Shown: piece after piece, positions 1 to 12,199 of the stretch
How the letters are laid out: each line of letters starts with the position of its first letter
Position numbering within the stretch: the first letter of the stretch is position 1
Assembly (NCBI GenBank): GCA_021234155.1
Contig: JAJEKV010000002.1
Coordinates: 26,096,617-26,160,616 of the forward strand
Direction of reading: 5' to 3'
Length of the DNA: 64,000 bases
Source of the DNA: Isoetes taiwanensis
Lineage: Eukaryota > Streptophyta > Lycopodiopsida > Isoetales > Isoetaceae
The notes under the pieces: model-generated
What the model saw: only the letters and a program-made list of their open reading frames with translations
What the model was told of the DNA's origin: nothing
The model's database searches: none
Made by a program: the position numbers and the translations under genes

Positions 1-360
1 GGTTGGCCAAAGTGTTCCGCATTATGGATGCTTGATGGTATTGTACCTCCTTGTGTGGCTGATTTTCCACGAAAGGTGCTTCCTCCTGGGAAGGCTACTA
101 ATCTTCGTGGTATTCCTGTGGGCATTCATATTTCTACCTCCGATGCTTGGTATATTATCATGGAAGAGCTACGAAAGCATTTGTTTTGGTGGAATACTGC
201 TAAACTCTCTCTGCCAATGGGAATAATTGTTGCTAAGCATGTTTTAAGTAATTCCCACATCTATATGGGCTCTGCCCTTCTGGCTTCTCAGTCAAAATTT
301 TAGGTGATTATTACCATTGTCCGTAATTTTATTTGGGGTGGGAATGGGAGCACGGTGTGA
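1..360 (+). pseudogene. LINE (L1-like) reverse transcriptase fragment
   Basis: Reading the plus strand from the window edge gives the region after the RT palm of a plant L1-type LINE. KLSLPMGIIVAKHVLSNSHI corresponds to the 'KLSLAGR..VANHVL' segment, and after one stop codon (TAG at about 301) the frame resumes with VRNFIWGG, the typical following motif. The element is cut at the left by the window and fades after about 360, so it is a partial, inactive copy. The family assignment rests on the motif series; I cannot name the lineage. Confidence 0.75.
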
Positions 361-534
361 TAAACTACCAAATTCAACAATCTTTACTTACAATGATTTT
401 ATAACAGAGCCAGCTTCATTTAAATTTCCAACATGAATGACGATGCTCTCGATTTTATTACCTGAAATAGTAACGCTTCCAGATGCAGCGACACTTTCTA
501 TAGGGCCACGAAAATATTTCTTCAAAGCAGGTTT

Positions 535-2958
535 TTATTTTAATACCATATCCAAATCATTCATATATGCATCGTTTATTTCAACTGGCACAAGACTACC
601 AGAACCTGTACTAACAGCCTGCGCAGAAGTTGACACATTCAAGTTGTTGGAGCTATTACGGAGAGGGTGATTTCCAAATGAGGAACACAAACGAGCTGCC
701 TTCTCCGAATTCCCACATAATCCAACATTTAAATTTTTAACATTGTTATGAAAAGACTCGCCATACATCTTACCACTATTCATCACGTCCATAACTCCAC
801 TTTGATCATAACGCCGATATGCTTCAGCACTCTTATGACTTGTGATCCTCATACTGACTTCAATAGGCACACCTGATACCGCCATTTGTATAATTGCAAT
901 ACTCTTGCACTTTTATTAGTAAAGTTACCATCGATCCTGCAGATTACAACCATGTCTTTCATCCAAGTAGAAATGGTTTTCCATGACACATGATTTGTAT
1001 TATACCAAGTATCTTTTCTAGGGCGACTAATTGACTGCGAAAACACAAATCTTGCCACCAAACTTATCCCTGACCTCGTACTTCGGAAGATGGAACTCCA
1101 ACTGCCTCCAACACTCTATCATGTCGTCTTCATAACATCTAATGGGCTCCCTGAAATCCTCAGGTTTGCACTTGTTGATGCACTTGTTGAAATCCTCAGG
1201 TTTGCACTCCAAGTATTCATTCACAAAATCCCTTCCAACAAAACAATGAAAGTCCCTGACCTTACACAACTCCTTGCCCCCACGAATCAAGAAATGTGAC
1301 ATACAATAAAAGGCGAACCTCTTCTGGAGCCCCAAGTTAGTGGTAACCTGATGCACAGGATGCAGCAGAATCCTCGACTAGTCTTCCCTACTCAATATGT
1401 CTGACTTCTTCCTCTTCGGAGTGAAGCCACCTGTGACAAAATCTTTCATTGCAACCTCCAAAGCCTTTCGTGCCTTCATAAATTTGACATCCTTATAGAT
1501 GTCAATCACTTTCTCTTCTACACACGTATTCATAACCGTAGCATCCTATGCCCGGCGTAATATTCTATTAAAATCAGGGAATAAATTCTGCAACCTGCAC
1601 AACAGAAAACGTGTTAGAATAAATAAAAATACACAAATAAATAAAGAAAAATAAATACTATAAATACACTTACGAGTCTGGTGGATATGGCTTGTCGTCG
1701 ATTCGACGCGCACATAGTATAAACTGCTCTAAATTGTCAGCAAGATTGTTCAATTCCAAGTTTTCAATCTTAACATCAATTGGTTTTCCAATGTGCATCC
1801 GCCATGCATCAAATCTTCCCTGCACCCATTCATCCTTTATTTCCAAAGGATTGTCAGAATCATTACTCACCCTACTAACAAGTTATGGATCCAGATCAAC
1901 AAACCCCCCAGTCTTCAATGTCTTCTTTCCGCGATGGGGGTCAGTCACAATCTCACTTATATCCATAGTATTACTTCTGTCCATCAGTCCATCATCTGTT
2001 ATTTCTTCCATAATCACACTAAAAGTCGACCCTATTTCAACATTGTTTCCACCAACATTTGTACTCAAACTGTTCTTACCAACAACAAGCTCAGACGTCA
2101 AATCTGAACTTCCATCCTTTAAGGAAGCCTCAAACGGGATATTGAGACTAAAAGACGGATCATCAATCTGTTAACAATCTACTAATAAACTAATAATAAC
2201 AAAACCCCACTAATAAACTAATAACTAAACCTACTAATAACAAACCCTACTAATAAACTAATATCTAAACCTACTAAACTAACAAACTCTACTAATAACC
2301 TACTAAACTAATAAACCCTACTAATAAACTAATAACTAAACCTATAATCCTACCAATAAACTAATAACTCACCTAATACAGGTGCAGATGCCTAAACCTC
2401 GTCTGCTACAGCATTTAAGACTCCACAGCCATCTGCAACAACTAAATATTAGACATTAGAACTAAATTACACCAATATGCATGAAGTCTTACCTCCAAAA
2501 CCAAGTTGTTCCAAAGTAAAACCTTCATTTGCAAGAAACCTTGAACTTCCAGAACCATCTGCGAGAATAAAAATAAATAAAACACTTGCATGCAAACAAA
2601 TATACCAAATCTCGACCTAAATCTTACTTCCAGACTCTAAAGACACCACAGGGCAGTTCGCCGAAGCACTAGTCGCCGGAATCAACGATGCATCCTTCCC
2701 TAACCTGCAAGCCAGAAAAAAAACACTTAAAAAATAGAAAAATCATGAGAACTTAAAGAATCTTCGAAAGAAACCTTCAACATTTGTCTTTTCTGCTCCA
2801 ACTCCAGTAATACTAGCTTTTGGTATATTTATTGAAGAAGAATTAGCAAGAACAACACCTACACCCCAAAAATCTCTATGCAGGTAACCAAAAGAAGCGA
2901 AACTTCGTTCAAAACGCTTCTGCCGAGCAAGCGCCTTCATCTTTCTGGCTTGGCTCAA
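535..2958 (-). pseudogene. Crypton-type tyrosine recombinase (DUF3504/ZMYM-QRICH1-like), multi-exon, decayed
   Basis: Seen: a minus-strand series of exons with good splice sites: about 2958-2870, 2628-2704, 2493-2558, 2373-2432, 1674-2167, and 535-1594. The 79-bp intron at 1595-1673 has a GTAAGT donor. The last two exons spell a Crypton/DUF3504 recombinase. The N-terminal segment ends in the hallmark KPYPPDS (family: DGxPYPPNSL), followed by LIRGGKE (first catalytic Arg), DTWYNTNHVSWKTIS (family WY..QPxGxxTI), FTNKSAR (family TNHSLR) and ITSHKSAEAYRRYDQ (family TGHRSxEx...Y). Decay: in-frame stops near 1883, in the last exon at about 1545 and 1378, frameshifts near 1040 and 890, and the HxxR histidine read as Lys. 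Known: this domain occurs in Crypton transposons and domesticated animal genes. Inferred: an old Crypton or a host gene derived from one. The earliest exons have no recognised domain and are less sure than the last two. Confidence 0.8.
2180..2372. repeat. AT-rich minisatellite in an intron
   Basis: Degenerate tandem array of the motif ctaataaacta with variants (ctactaataac, ctaataacta). It fills the intron between the 60-bp exon at 2373-2432 and the exon starting at 2167 of the recombinase pseudogene. Confidence 0.8.
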
Positions 2959-3188
2959 TGGAGCTCGTGGAGGTATGCCCTAGTACCTCGACATCATGGC
3001 GCAAAGAGGAGCGGGAAAAAAAAAAGGAAGGCAAAAGGGGGAGTAAAAAGTCTCCCCTATTTCAATATTCTGGGGGAAGGGTAGTTGGTCCCCCTTTCGG
3101 GGGCCGGTGAGCCGCTCTCGACTACCGTCGGTCGAGGGACTTCACCGTCCACCGAAAAGGGGTCCCAACTACCTTTCCCAATGCAATA

Positions 3189-3300
3189 AAAGATAAGATA
3201 AGATAAAAAATTTAACGTCGATGGAAACCTCAAAGGGCTATATGACATAGTACAATGAATAGGGCATGAATTCCAAGACAAACAAATAAGGGGGCAAGAC
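3189..3300 (-). mobile_element. Microsatellite-tailed non-LTR/SINE copy 1 (3' end)
   Basis: On the minus strand the copy ends in GACGTTAAA followed by A/T and a pentamer array (AGATA on the plus strand, about 3189-3206). The same junction occurs at 8331-8380, 39,116-39,150 and 43,383-43,412 with different microsatellites. A conserved 3' end followed by a short tandem tail is typical of LINE or LINE-dependent SINE insertions. The 5' end is not resolved. Confidence 0.55.
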
Positions 3301-4559
3301 ATGATCAGCTTTATGTACTTTGGTTATTTCAGAACTCCATTGGGCTAGTTGTCGCAATGTCGGATCTTCCTGAATTGAGAAGATAATCCACATAGATTAC
3401 AACCATACTGCAAAATACGAAGACGGCTAGCCATGTCAGAAAATTGGACTAAATGACGTGGTTCGTTCTTCTGTATCATGCCTACTAGGTTGTAACAACT
3501 CCATCCCTTCTCAAGGACTTATCATTGGAATCAATAACTGGGGATCGACTTCAGAATATTATGTCTGCTTCTGGTTCCACCTCAATAACAAATGGTTTTG
3601 TCTGTATTGTTATGTGTGTTGGCTCACTAGATGTTTTCATCGCTTTACTTGACGTCTCAAACAACAAGTGCTCCTGGGAGATTGGCTTAAGTGCAAATGG
3701 TTTCTCATGTAAAGTATCGAATCTTACGACCATCGAACTGATTCTAGAATTGCTAGCAACAAAAGAGTTGAACATAGTTAGCAATTATAATCAATGTCCA
3801 ATATCCAGGTCTACTACATGGCCCGAAAAACCACACCATCCATCAATGAAGATGTGATCAATGGTTGAGTCTTCGGCTGAACTTCGAGCTTTGTGTGAGG
3901 GCCTATCCAGGAGTCAATCTTTTGCTCTAGAATGTCGGCAAGCGATTTCTTGAATACCGGAGTTGGCGATGATTGTTCCTCGTTGGCAGCAATCAATGCG
4001 GGTCAGACTAGTAGTGGAAAAGGATCTGGCTATGATGCCTAAACTATTTTGATTGCACTGAGCGAGAGGAAAGGACTTTGTCACTTTTATTTTTTATCTC
4101 GTCCAACTCAACAATAGCCGTACAAGATTTGGCATCCTTTGCTTGTCAGACTTTAGCTAATGATTTTATTTATGTAGATTCTAGCACTTCTTTATGAAGT
4201 TTTTGGTCCATGGAGCAGGGTTGCCCTTAAAGGCCAAATTTGTCTAAACATAATTTAGAAGGTCGGACAAATAATAGAGTTACAAGATTAGTTACACTGG
4301 TGAAACTTTTCTAGACATGAATGTAGAAATCTGGACAAATCATGGTCAATATTGGTTTGCAAGGATTTAAGTGTCTTTTTTTTCCCAATGCAACTTCTGT
4401 AAGAAAATTTTATTTACCTATATTTAATCAAGGGCACAAAAACATTATAACTATAGTTGCATAATGAAATACCGCAATTTAACCTTTGCAGTTGACAATG
4501 TGGCTTTTCCTTATAGATAAAATAAATCTATCAAAAGGGAAGTATGTAAAAAAAATCCT
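3301..4559. other. Unassigned stretch with two minus-strand open segments
   Basis: Two open stretches on the minus strand (3814-3996 and 3551-3784) lie in different frames, separated by stops. The first reads FKKSLADILEQKIDSWIGPH. I do not recognise a family; they could be remains of a transposon ORF. The rest is AT-rich and featureless. Confidence 0.3.
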
Positions 4560-5560
4560 CTCCAATGCATCCTTAGTTGATATGCGAGCGTGGATTTCAC
4601 TCCAAGTGCTTGTGCTAAGAAGGCCGTCTGCAGCTGTTCTAAGTCATTCCAAGTCACAAGGGACAGCACCAGGTCCTAGACCTCGATCTCGTACAGAAGA
4701 ACAGGCTCCACTATTACCCTGAACAGATGTGACTGATGGCCTCAATCATAGAGCTTTGCCCTGTGTCTGTTATTCTACATTGCATAAAGCACTTTCCAGC
4801 CTGCCGTCACCTGCAATTGGATGGATATGTCCCAGCACAGTGTGGATGGAAACTCCACTCCCAAATATTTGTAGGTGGACGTCACCTCTACAATTTGCTC
4901 CCGGTAGGTGAACGAAGGGGTCTTGGGTGGCGTGAGGATGAGATAAGGAACACCTTAATCTTGGCCAGATTGATGCGTATATTTGTGGCCTGGCAAAATG
5001 CATCTAGGGCATCTAGGTGAGACTGCATATCCCCTGGAATGTGGGCTAGGAGGTCGACATCATTTGCATATATGAGCTACCTGATGACCTGATGCAAAAG
5101 TTGGGTCCCGCCATCCCCACTGTTAGAGAGCCAGGTTTCCAACTGATCAATGTAGAGGCCAAATAGTAGGGCATCCACAGGCCGGACCCGTCTTGTTCTT
5201 TGAATAGTTGTCCGTCGGTACATTTGGTGGGGCTTTGACTCTCATATAACCTATATACTGCATTTTGCAGCCCTACAAGGGTCCTCAGTTGGTGCAATCC
5301 ATCAAAACTTTCACAGGCACATTGTCAAAAAGCCTTCAAGTCAAAGAAGCAGCAATACCAGTCCTGCCCGGTTTCTAGCGTCTTCAATCAAGGTCCTCAA
5401 TGTGAAGATATGATCAATGGTTGAGTGCCAGGTTTAAAGCACACACTGCACGTGAGGGAACTGCGCATCTCTGCTTCTTGTGAGCTAGCGCTTTCGAGAA
5501 TGCCCGACTAACAACTTTGCAAACGAGCCGACCATGATTAATGCGGAGTGGAGTCCATAG
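4560..5560 (-). pseudogene. LINE reverse transcriptase remnant (family of 34.7-37.0 kb copy)
   Basis: Minus-strand segments match the LINE at 34.7-37.0 kb in order: the RT palm end, the catalytic loop, the following STYKY motif and the downstream domain. The catalytic loop reads YANDVD, with Asn in place of the first Asp of the usual YADD. Many frameshifts. DNA similarity between the copies is also visible, for example 'caatcatagagct' at about 4743 and 35,326. The copy starts in mid-RT at about 5560, so it is 5'-truncated. Confidence 0.75.
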
Positions 5561-6945
5561 TTATTAATGCGCTTAGTGGATGTGGTGAATTTTGTTTGTA
5601 GAAACGTTGGCTAATTTTATCATTTTCATCTATAATGGGCCCTACTAAAATACAATGTTGAAATTTTCGATACTTAGTCCCAAAAGCAAAGTAATACAAC
5701 AAAGCACCAATGGCAAAAGCGAGAGCCAATGCGAGAGGTGGTCTGAAGGATGTCGGATCTACTTCCACACTGAAGACACATACAGACCTCACTAAAAAGA
5801 ATGGCGCAGACACCTCACTACAAAAAATAGAACAGAGGTCAAGCAACAGAGAAGGAGGGGGTGGGATCTATCTATTTCATGTACATGCAGCCAGAGCATG
5901 TATAAAGATCTGTATGTAATGTTTTAGACTTGCATTTTCGAAACAGGGAAACAGTTATGGCTATATTTTTATTCACAATTTTACCCCCACTGCTTACCTC
6001 TTCCACGGCTTTTAGATTTGCGGTAGCCACGAGGAACTGTAGCAGCTTGGATTTGGTTATGGCTTTAACTATAGCGGATTCGAGATTCATAGCTCTCCAA
6101 GATGCATCCTCCATATAGCCCTAAAACTACTTATTGGGGCTCGAACTTGTGGATGGCGAAACATGAAGAAGAGTCTGTCTTGTATGGCAATGGCGGTGCT
6201 TAGATGAAGCTGAAGAAGCCTTGCTCGTCGATGGCTACAAATGGACATAGCAGAATGGATCCAGCTAGAGCTCCGCATCCCTATAATCGAGCCCCTGGGC
6301 CTCAAAATCTCTCTTCCGTTCCTGCCTCTAGACCATACTGGCTCATGACAACGCCTCTCAAAGGCTACACTAAGCGGACCTCTCTCCCACAAAAAAGAAA
6401 TTTGTCTGCATCTGTGCTATGGCCGATGACCTTTCCTCGCTTGCCCGCTGCACTATCACTGGATCTGGCTATGGCATGCGACAGAGGTCTGCGGTAGAGC
6501 ACGAAACAGGGGAAAAGGTTGTGCAAGAATTTTGCGTCACTAAATTCTTCTAGCCACCATAAATGCACGATAAGTGCATATCATAAATATAGCATAAATG
6601 CGTCTCACCTAATATAGATCAAAGTCCTCCTCTTCAAAAACTAGTAGGACAAAGTCCAATTTGACCCTTTTTTTTTGGACAACATGTCCTACTCATGTCA
6701 ACAACATCTGGACATTGGCAAATTTTGTAGGACAAAACGTAAGGTTAACCTCACTTTTTTCGAACCCTTTATGATGGAGTTCAAAAAATCTAAAGCATTC
6801 TCCACCTAAAATTTTGTTTGCACATACGTGTCAGCACGAGGATGCTTCAAACAAATTAGCTGAATAAATAGTGTTAAACAAAAATGAGACTGAATTACAT
6901 ATGAGTGATATATTTTCTGATTGGATACACCTTGGGGTACACAGT
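5561..6945. other. No recognisable gene
   Basis: Contains an open minus-strand segment (5998-6114) ending at a good GTAAGC donor, and another (about 5640-5817) with a hydrophobic stretch after a T-rich acceptor-like site. Their reading phases do not join, so no gene is called. The remainder is AT-rich. Confidence 0.3.
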
Positions 6946-7620
6946 TCATAATGCTTTACAGGCAGAGGAATGGATGGCTGCCAAATTGTTCCACATTTTC
7001 ACCCTTGTTCTAAGATCACTTGATCTTGCAGAAATTCTCAGAAACGGAACAAGACGAAGCAGTTCTCTATCTCGGCTTTTATTCTCGAACCTAAATCGAC
7101 TGACGGAGAGTCCATTTTCCGGATTGAGCGCATAAGACCGAGGATTATCATCTACAAAAATAACCCTCTTCAAATCCCTCCCAAGTTTCGACAAATCCTT
7201 GACGCCTCCTTTTGAACAAGAATCCTTGAACAATCTGTGGGAAATAAACCCACAAGGATCAATAACATCTAACACAGCATTTCCATAAATCCTCTCTGAA
7301 GCCGTGAACACAACAATTTCATAAATCTCTGCCATACTCTGCAGAAATTGGTGCAGGCCAGGTCTTTTCCACATAAAAAGCATCACTTTTGGGTCGGAAT
7401 CATGCAGATGAGCATGGAGGACAAAATCATGGTCGCTGTTGAGGATTTCGGAGCTTGAATCGACCAGAGTTTGGTTTAAATCTAGTACCAAAGTAGGCTT
7501 TCCGGTCTGATCAGGGGTTTGTTCGGGAAGCAGGGATTTATGCTTAAGGAAGCTTGGAATTTTTGGGCTTGGATGAAGGATACGATTGATAATGGAGAGC
7601 ATTCTGGTTGCCAAATTCAA
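6946..7620 (-). CDS. HAD/FCP1-like (NLI-interacting factor type) phosphatase, 224 aa
   Basis: An intact single-exon ORF. The first Met (7620) is followed by a second at residue 7; the first is used because the reading frame is clean and no upstream Met is in frame. Motif I is LVLDLNQTLVDSS (about residues 42-54), the SCP/FCP nucleophile box; KRPGLHQFL and IVVFTASERIYGNAVLDVID form motif II and its surroundings; FVDDNPRSYALNPENG (about residues 155-170) is motif III, followed by the usual acidic tail motif. Known: family members dephosphorylate Ser/Thr, often in the RNA polymerase II CTD. Odd: the second Asp of DxDx(T/V), the general acid/base, is Asn here, so activity may be low or lost. An N-terminal 40-residue basic segment could be a targeting region. 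No introns or partner genes nearby. A weak TATA-like TTAAATA lies near 7695 on the minus strand. Confidence 0.85.
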   Translation of the reverse strand: MNLATRMLSIINRILHPSPKIPSFLKHKSLLPEQTPDQTGKPTLVLDLNQTLVDSSSEILNSDHDFVLHAHLHDSDPKVMLFMWKRPGLHQFLQSMAEIYEIVVFTASERIYGNAVLDVIDPCGFISHRLFKDSCSKGGVKDLSKLGRDLKRVIFVDDNPRSYALNPENGLSVSRFRFENKSRDRELLRLVPFLRISARSSDLRTRVKMWNNLAAIHSSACKAL

Positions 7621-7705
7621 AATTCAAAATTGTGTAGCCAAATGCTATGGTCGAGCAAAATAGAATTAGAATAGAATGCAATGCAGCCGTGTATTTAACC
7701 TAATT

Positions 7706-8330
7706 AAAAGGGATACGGCAGCATTTTACCGCCCCATTTATGTGGGCGGCATAAATTATTCTCCAAGGTTGTTTTTTATTATGTTTTTCCAAGGTAATTA
7801 TGTCCCTTTCCCAATCGTGCACTTCAAGCTATGCTGAAATATGTGCTAAGAAGAGACTTCGTTTCCACGATGGATCGCATGGTGCCTATTGGACGCATTC
7901 AAACGACTGTGGAAAATGAACATGAAACAAGAAATTTCAGGTGCTCGAATCTGTAGTAATTTCTTCCCCTTGCATTTGGAGTTCGATAGTAACACACTTC
8001 ATTTTTAGCATATGAAGCTTCATTTTCATGATGGATGACAGGTTGCCTATTGAAGGCATTCAAAAGACTATACAAAATGAACATGAAATGAAATAGGAAA
8101 TTTCAAGTGCTGGAATTTGTAGTAATTACTTCGCTTGCATTTGGAGTTTGGTAGTAACACACTAGTTTAGACACCAGTAGGTCTCTAGTTTGACCTATCA
8201 AGCACCCAATGAGCAATGCTGGTGTGGTGTGGTGTGTGTGCCTCATAAACCAGTTGGTTCCAACCTACTAAAGCGCATTACTGTAAGGTGATTTAGGAAC
8301 AAAATAGAAATTGGTAATTTAGGAAAGGAA
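7706..8330. other. Unassigned AT-rich stretch with a degenerate duplication
   Basis: Two related blocks near 7860-7995 and 8020-8160 share phrases such as 'aaatttca.gtgct.gaat.tgtagtaattacttc'. A short segment at 8165-8275 has a promoter-box-B-like phrase and GT-rich run reminiscent of a plant SINE, too weak to call. Confidence 0.4.
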
Positions 8331-8560
8331 TAGAATAGAATAGAATAGAATAGAATAGAATAGAGTATTTAACGTTCGTGAAGACCAAAAGACCATATAC
8401 AATAGGCTAGTACAACCATCACTACTAGGATTCAAAACCCCATGCGAAGACCAAAAGACCATATACAATGGGCTAGTACAACCATCACTACTAGGATTAA
8501 AAACTACATGTTTCAAAAGAGTTTCAATAGAAAAACCTTTGCAGGAATAATGATACTAGA
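8331..8560 (-). mobile_element. Microsatellite-tailed element copy 2 with 66-bp tandem duplication
   Basis: A (TAGAA)6 array at 8331-8360 precedes TTTAACGTTC, the family junction on the plus strand. A 66-bp unit is duplicated (8380-8445 and 8446-8511, few differences). The unit shares ACAACCATCAC....GGATTAAAAAC with the copy at 43.4 kb, confirming a common family. Confidence 0.65.
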
Positions 8561-9239
8561 CAATAAAAAATAAATCAATTTGTACAAAGAAGATCATGGT
8601 TGCGAGCTCAAGATATGAAGACGTGTATCTAGTACTTCAGGAATGTAAAATGCCATGGCATGCACACATGGTGCTCTTAGGAGCTATGGAAGAATGGAAT
8701 GCAATGCTAATGTTAAATAATGTCTAACTATCACAAAAGCAGAACATCTCAAAAGTGTATAGTCGTCTTCAATTATCCGTAACTAGATAGGAATTTGATG
8801 TGGGGCCATAGATTGATTGGTCTTCAGTAGACAGTAGACGTAGACATCAAAAAATTTATCAAACTTTAATTTGATGTTCATTTCTAAAGGAGAAGGGTCC
8901 ATTAAGGGTCATCTAGATGCTAGAATTTGTCCATCCTTTGGTTAGTTATATAGCCACACGTATGGCATTTTTCTATTATCCTTACAAACAAACATGAGTA
9001 TACAAAATGGCATATTGTTTGACGACGTGCTTGAATGGCTAACTTGAATTTGATGTTCATAACAATGAAGAAGGGCCCCATACACGAATTTGAACGTTAG
9101 AATCCTTACATTCATGAAGTGACACTTCAGAGGACGAAACTTAAGATCCCAAAAAAGCTTGACTGTGATTGATATTGGTTTCCTTGCAATTGACATACTG
9201 CCAATATTAGGTAAATATAAAATTAAGCACTCATAAAGA

Positions 9240-9400
9240 GACTTTTGCATTGGCTCGATGGTTAGATTATTCGATTTAAATTATGTTCAATATGGGCAGT
9301 GTAAGGTTGACATAGGCGAGTGCAAGTCTCACTATATGTGGTGTGTACCTATATATTACAAAGAAGGGGCCGCTTCATCCATATGTTTGCAAAAATTCCT
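9240..9400 (+). mobile_element. Possible tRNA-derived SINE head
   Basis: The phrase TGGCTCGATGGTTAGA near 9250 resembles an internal polymerase III box A, and 'gagtgcaagtctcac' near 9318 is a degenerate box B followed by GT-rich SINE-like sequence. No target duplication was found, so the call is weak. Confidence 0.3.
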
Positions 9401-10204
9401 ATGGTCGACACCTAGTAAATTTTGTTTGAAGTACTCCTCTTCTCGGTTCGACACTTGAATGTGCATTTATGATGCATTTACGATGGCTAAAAAGGGTGAC
9501 CCAAGGATATGCGCAAGCAAAATTTTACAACAAACAAATTTTAGGGAAACAATGGTCTGTCCGAAATTTCTTGGATGCAAATCTGCTCTGGCTATCCGAG
9601 ATTTGCGTGAGATTGAAGATGCTAGCTTCTAGCAAGTTCCTTTCTCACAATTCGCCACCATAGCTGGTTGTGTTCTGATGATTTCTATGCTAGCTATACC
9701 AGTATTTTAACCGGCAGCTCCAAGCAAAGTCGCCAAACCGAGTCGCCGCATTGTAGCTTCTTTAATCATTTCGGATATCGAACTACAGAGCTATAGATTA
9801 TTTATAAAAAACATCTGGGCAGGAGTGGAAAAGCAGAAGCAATGCTGGCATGCAAGAAAGCAAGGATAAAAGGGGCAAATGGGAATGAAAATCCAACTCT
9901 GGCAGATCTGTACAAGCCAGTATTATCAAGGTTAGTCCTAGGAAGCAGGGAATATTTCATAGTGCTTGGCATAGGAACTCCGACAAAAAATGCAAGCGTT
10001 GTTGTAAACAAGCAGATCCTTTGTTTAATCTCTGTGGAGTACAGACATGCAAAAATCTGGATATACTCAGCTGCAAATATGTAACATAATAACAGGGGGC
10101 TCCGGGGGATTTAATATGGATGTAAAAATGACAATTCCTGAAACAATAGACCATATCCCTAAAACAATTGAATGAGTTGTTAGAAATAATAACATAAATT
10201 TAAG

Positions 10205-10400
10205 ATAAAAAATATCACATTAGCTCACTGGGTGTATTGGTCAAAGTACCTTATTAGGACATTGAGTTATTTTGGTAGAGGTTTGAACCCCCGTATTTCA
10301 TATTCTAAAACTTCAGGTGAAGGCATATAACTCGATATTCCATCAAGTCCTTAGGCAAACTCGTATTTCATATTTCAAAATCATAGGTGCCCCCAATCAT
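10205..10400 (+). mobile_element. tRNA-derived SINE remnant
   Basis: TAGCTCACTGG near 10,219 matches box A and GGTTTGAACCC near 10,283 matches box B at a spacing of about 60 bp, as in tRNA-headed SINEs. It does not fold as a full tRNA. Ends not defined. Confidence 0.5.
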
Positions 10401-11933
10401 AAATGACCCTAAGCGTGAAATGAGAGGTGCCAAAGGCTCCAACATATGGTGCCAAAGGGCCATAGGACCGAGAGATCCGACGACTGTGGTAGTCTAGGGT
10501 GCATCTCGTTTAGACTATGTAACACAAAAAATAACATTGTCTCTACCAGGTATGGCATGGGTATGGATCCTTCACAATGTGAGTTTTTCCTTGAAAACTT
10601 CTTCCTTTTCTTCCTCTTCAGTTAAACATGTTGCTTTTAGTTTTGGCCCTTTATTCCAAGATCTGGACCGTACATAACGATCCTCGTTTGTGGGGTATGC
10701 ATGTACAAGTTTTTGTATAATGTATATTAAAGTTTGCAAAATACTATAAGGTTTGAGAGAATGTACTTAATGGTGTTAATTTTGTACATGTATTGTAAAT
10801 ATATTTTTGGGGCTCTCGCTGCCCTACGTAACCCTCCGTGTGAATATGCACCCAAACCAAAGGGGGTTTAAGGGGGATTTTAATTTAAATGTGTTAAATA
10901 CAATGGTTTGTGTCAATAATATTAATGGTAGTTGCGTGTTGATTGCTATATTAAAAAGAAAATTTGGGCCCTTTGGACCCTAACTAAAGCAAACATAGGT
11001 AAACTTTATGGGCCTAAATATTAATTACTAAGAAGCATAATGACACGAAGACGAACAAATTATTTCCATGGCAAATGGATTGAATTGATGATTGAATTTA
11101 TGGAGCAACAATGCCAATGTCCTGAGATTTAACCCCTCTATCAACAAGCTTCTTTGCGTAAGAAATTGCAACATGTGCTTCAGCTTCATTTAGAAAACTT
11201 TGCATTTAAGCCATCTGCTTGTGCTATCGATCTGCTCCAGCCTCGAATACTTACCGAAGGAATCTATCTTCAAGCAATTTCGGCTTCAGAAGGCCTAGCG
11301 ACCACCACAGCAACCCAATTCGAATGGATATTCTATCTTACCTGAGCTGAGCCTTCATACCTTATTGAATAGGCATTAGTTTACTGTATTGGATTCAAAA
11401 ATCTTCAAATATTAATGCTAAATGAAAGGGACAAATACTACGTACGCAATCTCATCTACATTTGTTTATAATTGGAGCAGATGCACAACTTAATTCTCCA
11501 GCTTTATACTAGCATGCGATTAGAAAAGGGCAACTAAGCCTTTGATTGATCTCTCAAATAGTCTAATTATACTGCAAGATATAGTAGAGGCTCTCTCAAT
11601 TTGATATTGACGCAACATGGAAACTGCTGCACCCAGTTAGGTACCAGCCTATTCAACTTTACATCTACTCTAAATTGCTGTCAGATAAGTCTACTACCAT
11701 TAATATCAGTCTTCAAGTATCCAAGTAGATAGATATGCCAAGTATCCAAATCCCTTTGCCATTCTGTCTTATTACTTCTACAAAACATCGTCTTTTTTTA
11801 AGTCTTGCTAAACCAGCTACACATGGATAATAAGCTCGTTTGATAATGGGAGCAAACTACATGCAAGATTAATTACCTGACTTAAGTTGCAACTTCAAGT
11901 TCCAGAGTGATCACCCTTGCCTACTCCAACAAC
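10401..11933. other. No recognisable gene
   Basis: AT-rich sequence. An open stretch on the plus strand (11,154-11,345, 63 aa) has no recognised family or splice context. Confidence 0.4.
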
Positions 11934-12093
11934 CTAATCCAGCCTCGCTGTCCGCCCAAAAACAAGCTGGGCCAAGATTTTTCATGTCAGCCTAAGATTT
12001 CATGAGCATGGTTCTAATCCAGCCTCGCTGTCCGCCCAAAAACAAGCTGGGCCAAGATTTTTCATGTCAGCCTAAGATTTCATGAGCATGGTT
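11934..12093. repeat. Perfect 80-bp tandem duplication
   Basis: Two identical 80-bp copies (11,934-12,013 and 12,014-12,093) begin with ctaatccagcctcgctgtcc and end with catgagcatggtt. The identity implies a recent event. Confidence 0.95.
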
Positions 12094-12199
12094 TGGGAGT
12101 CACTACTGATACGGTCAAGCAAGGAGAATAAAATCCGAACACAGAATATTATTAAACAAAGTCCTGCTACAACACATGTGAAGCCTATCAGGTCTGCAT

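Noticed and set aside
5538-6114. Two-exon gene on the minus strand
   Set aside because: Donor and acceptor look good, but the reading phases disagree and no family is recognised.
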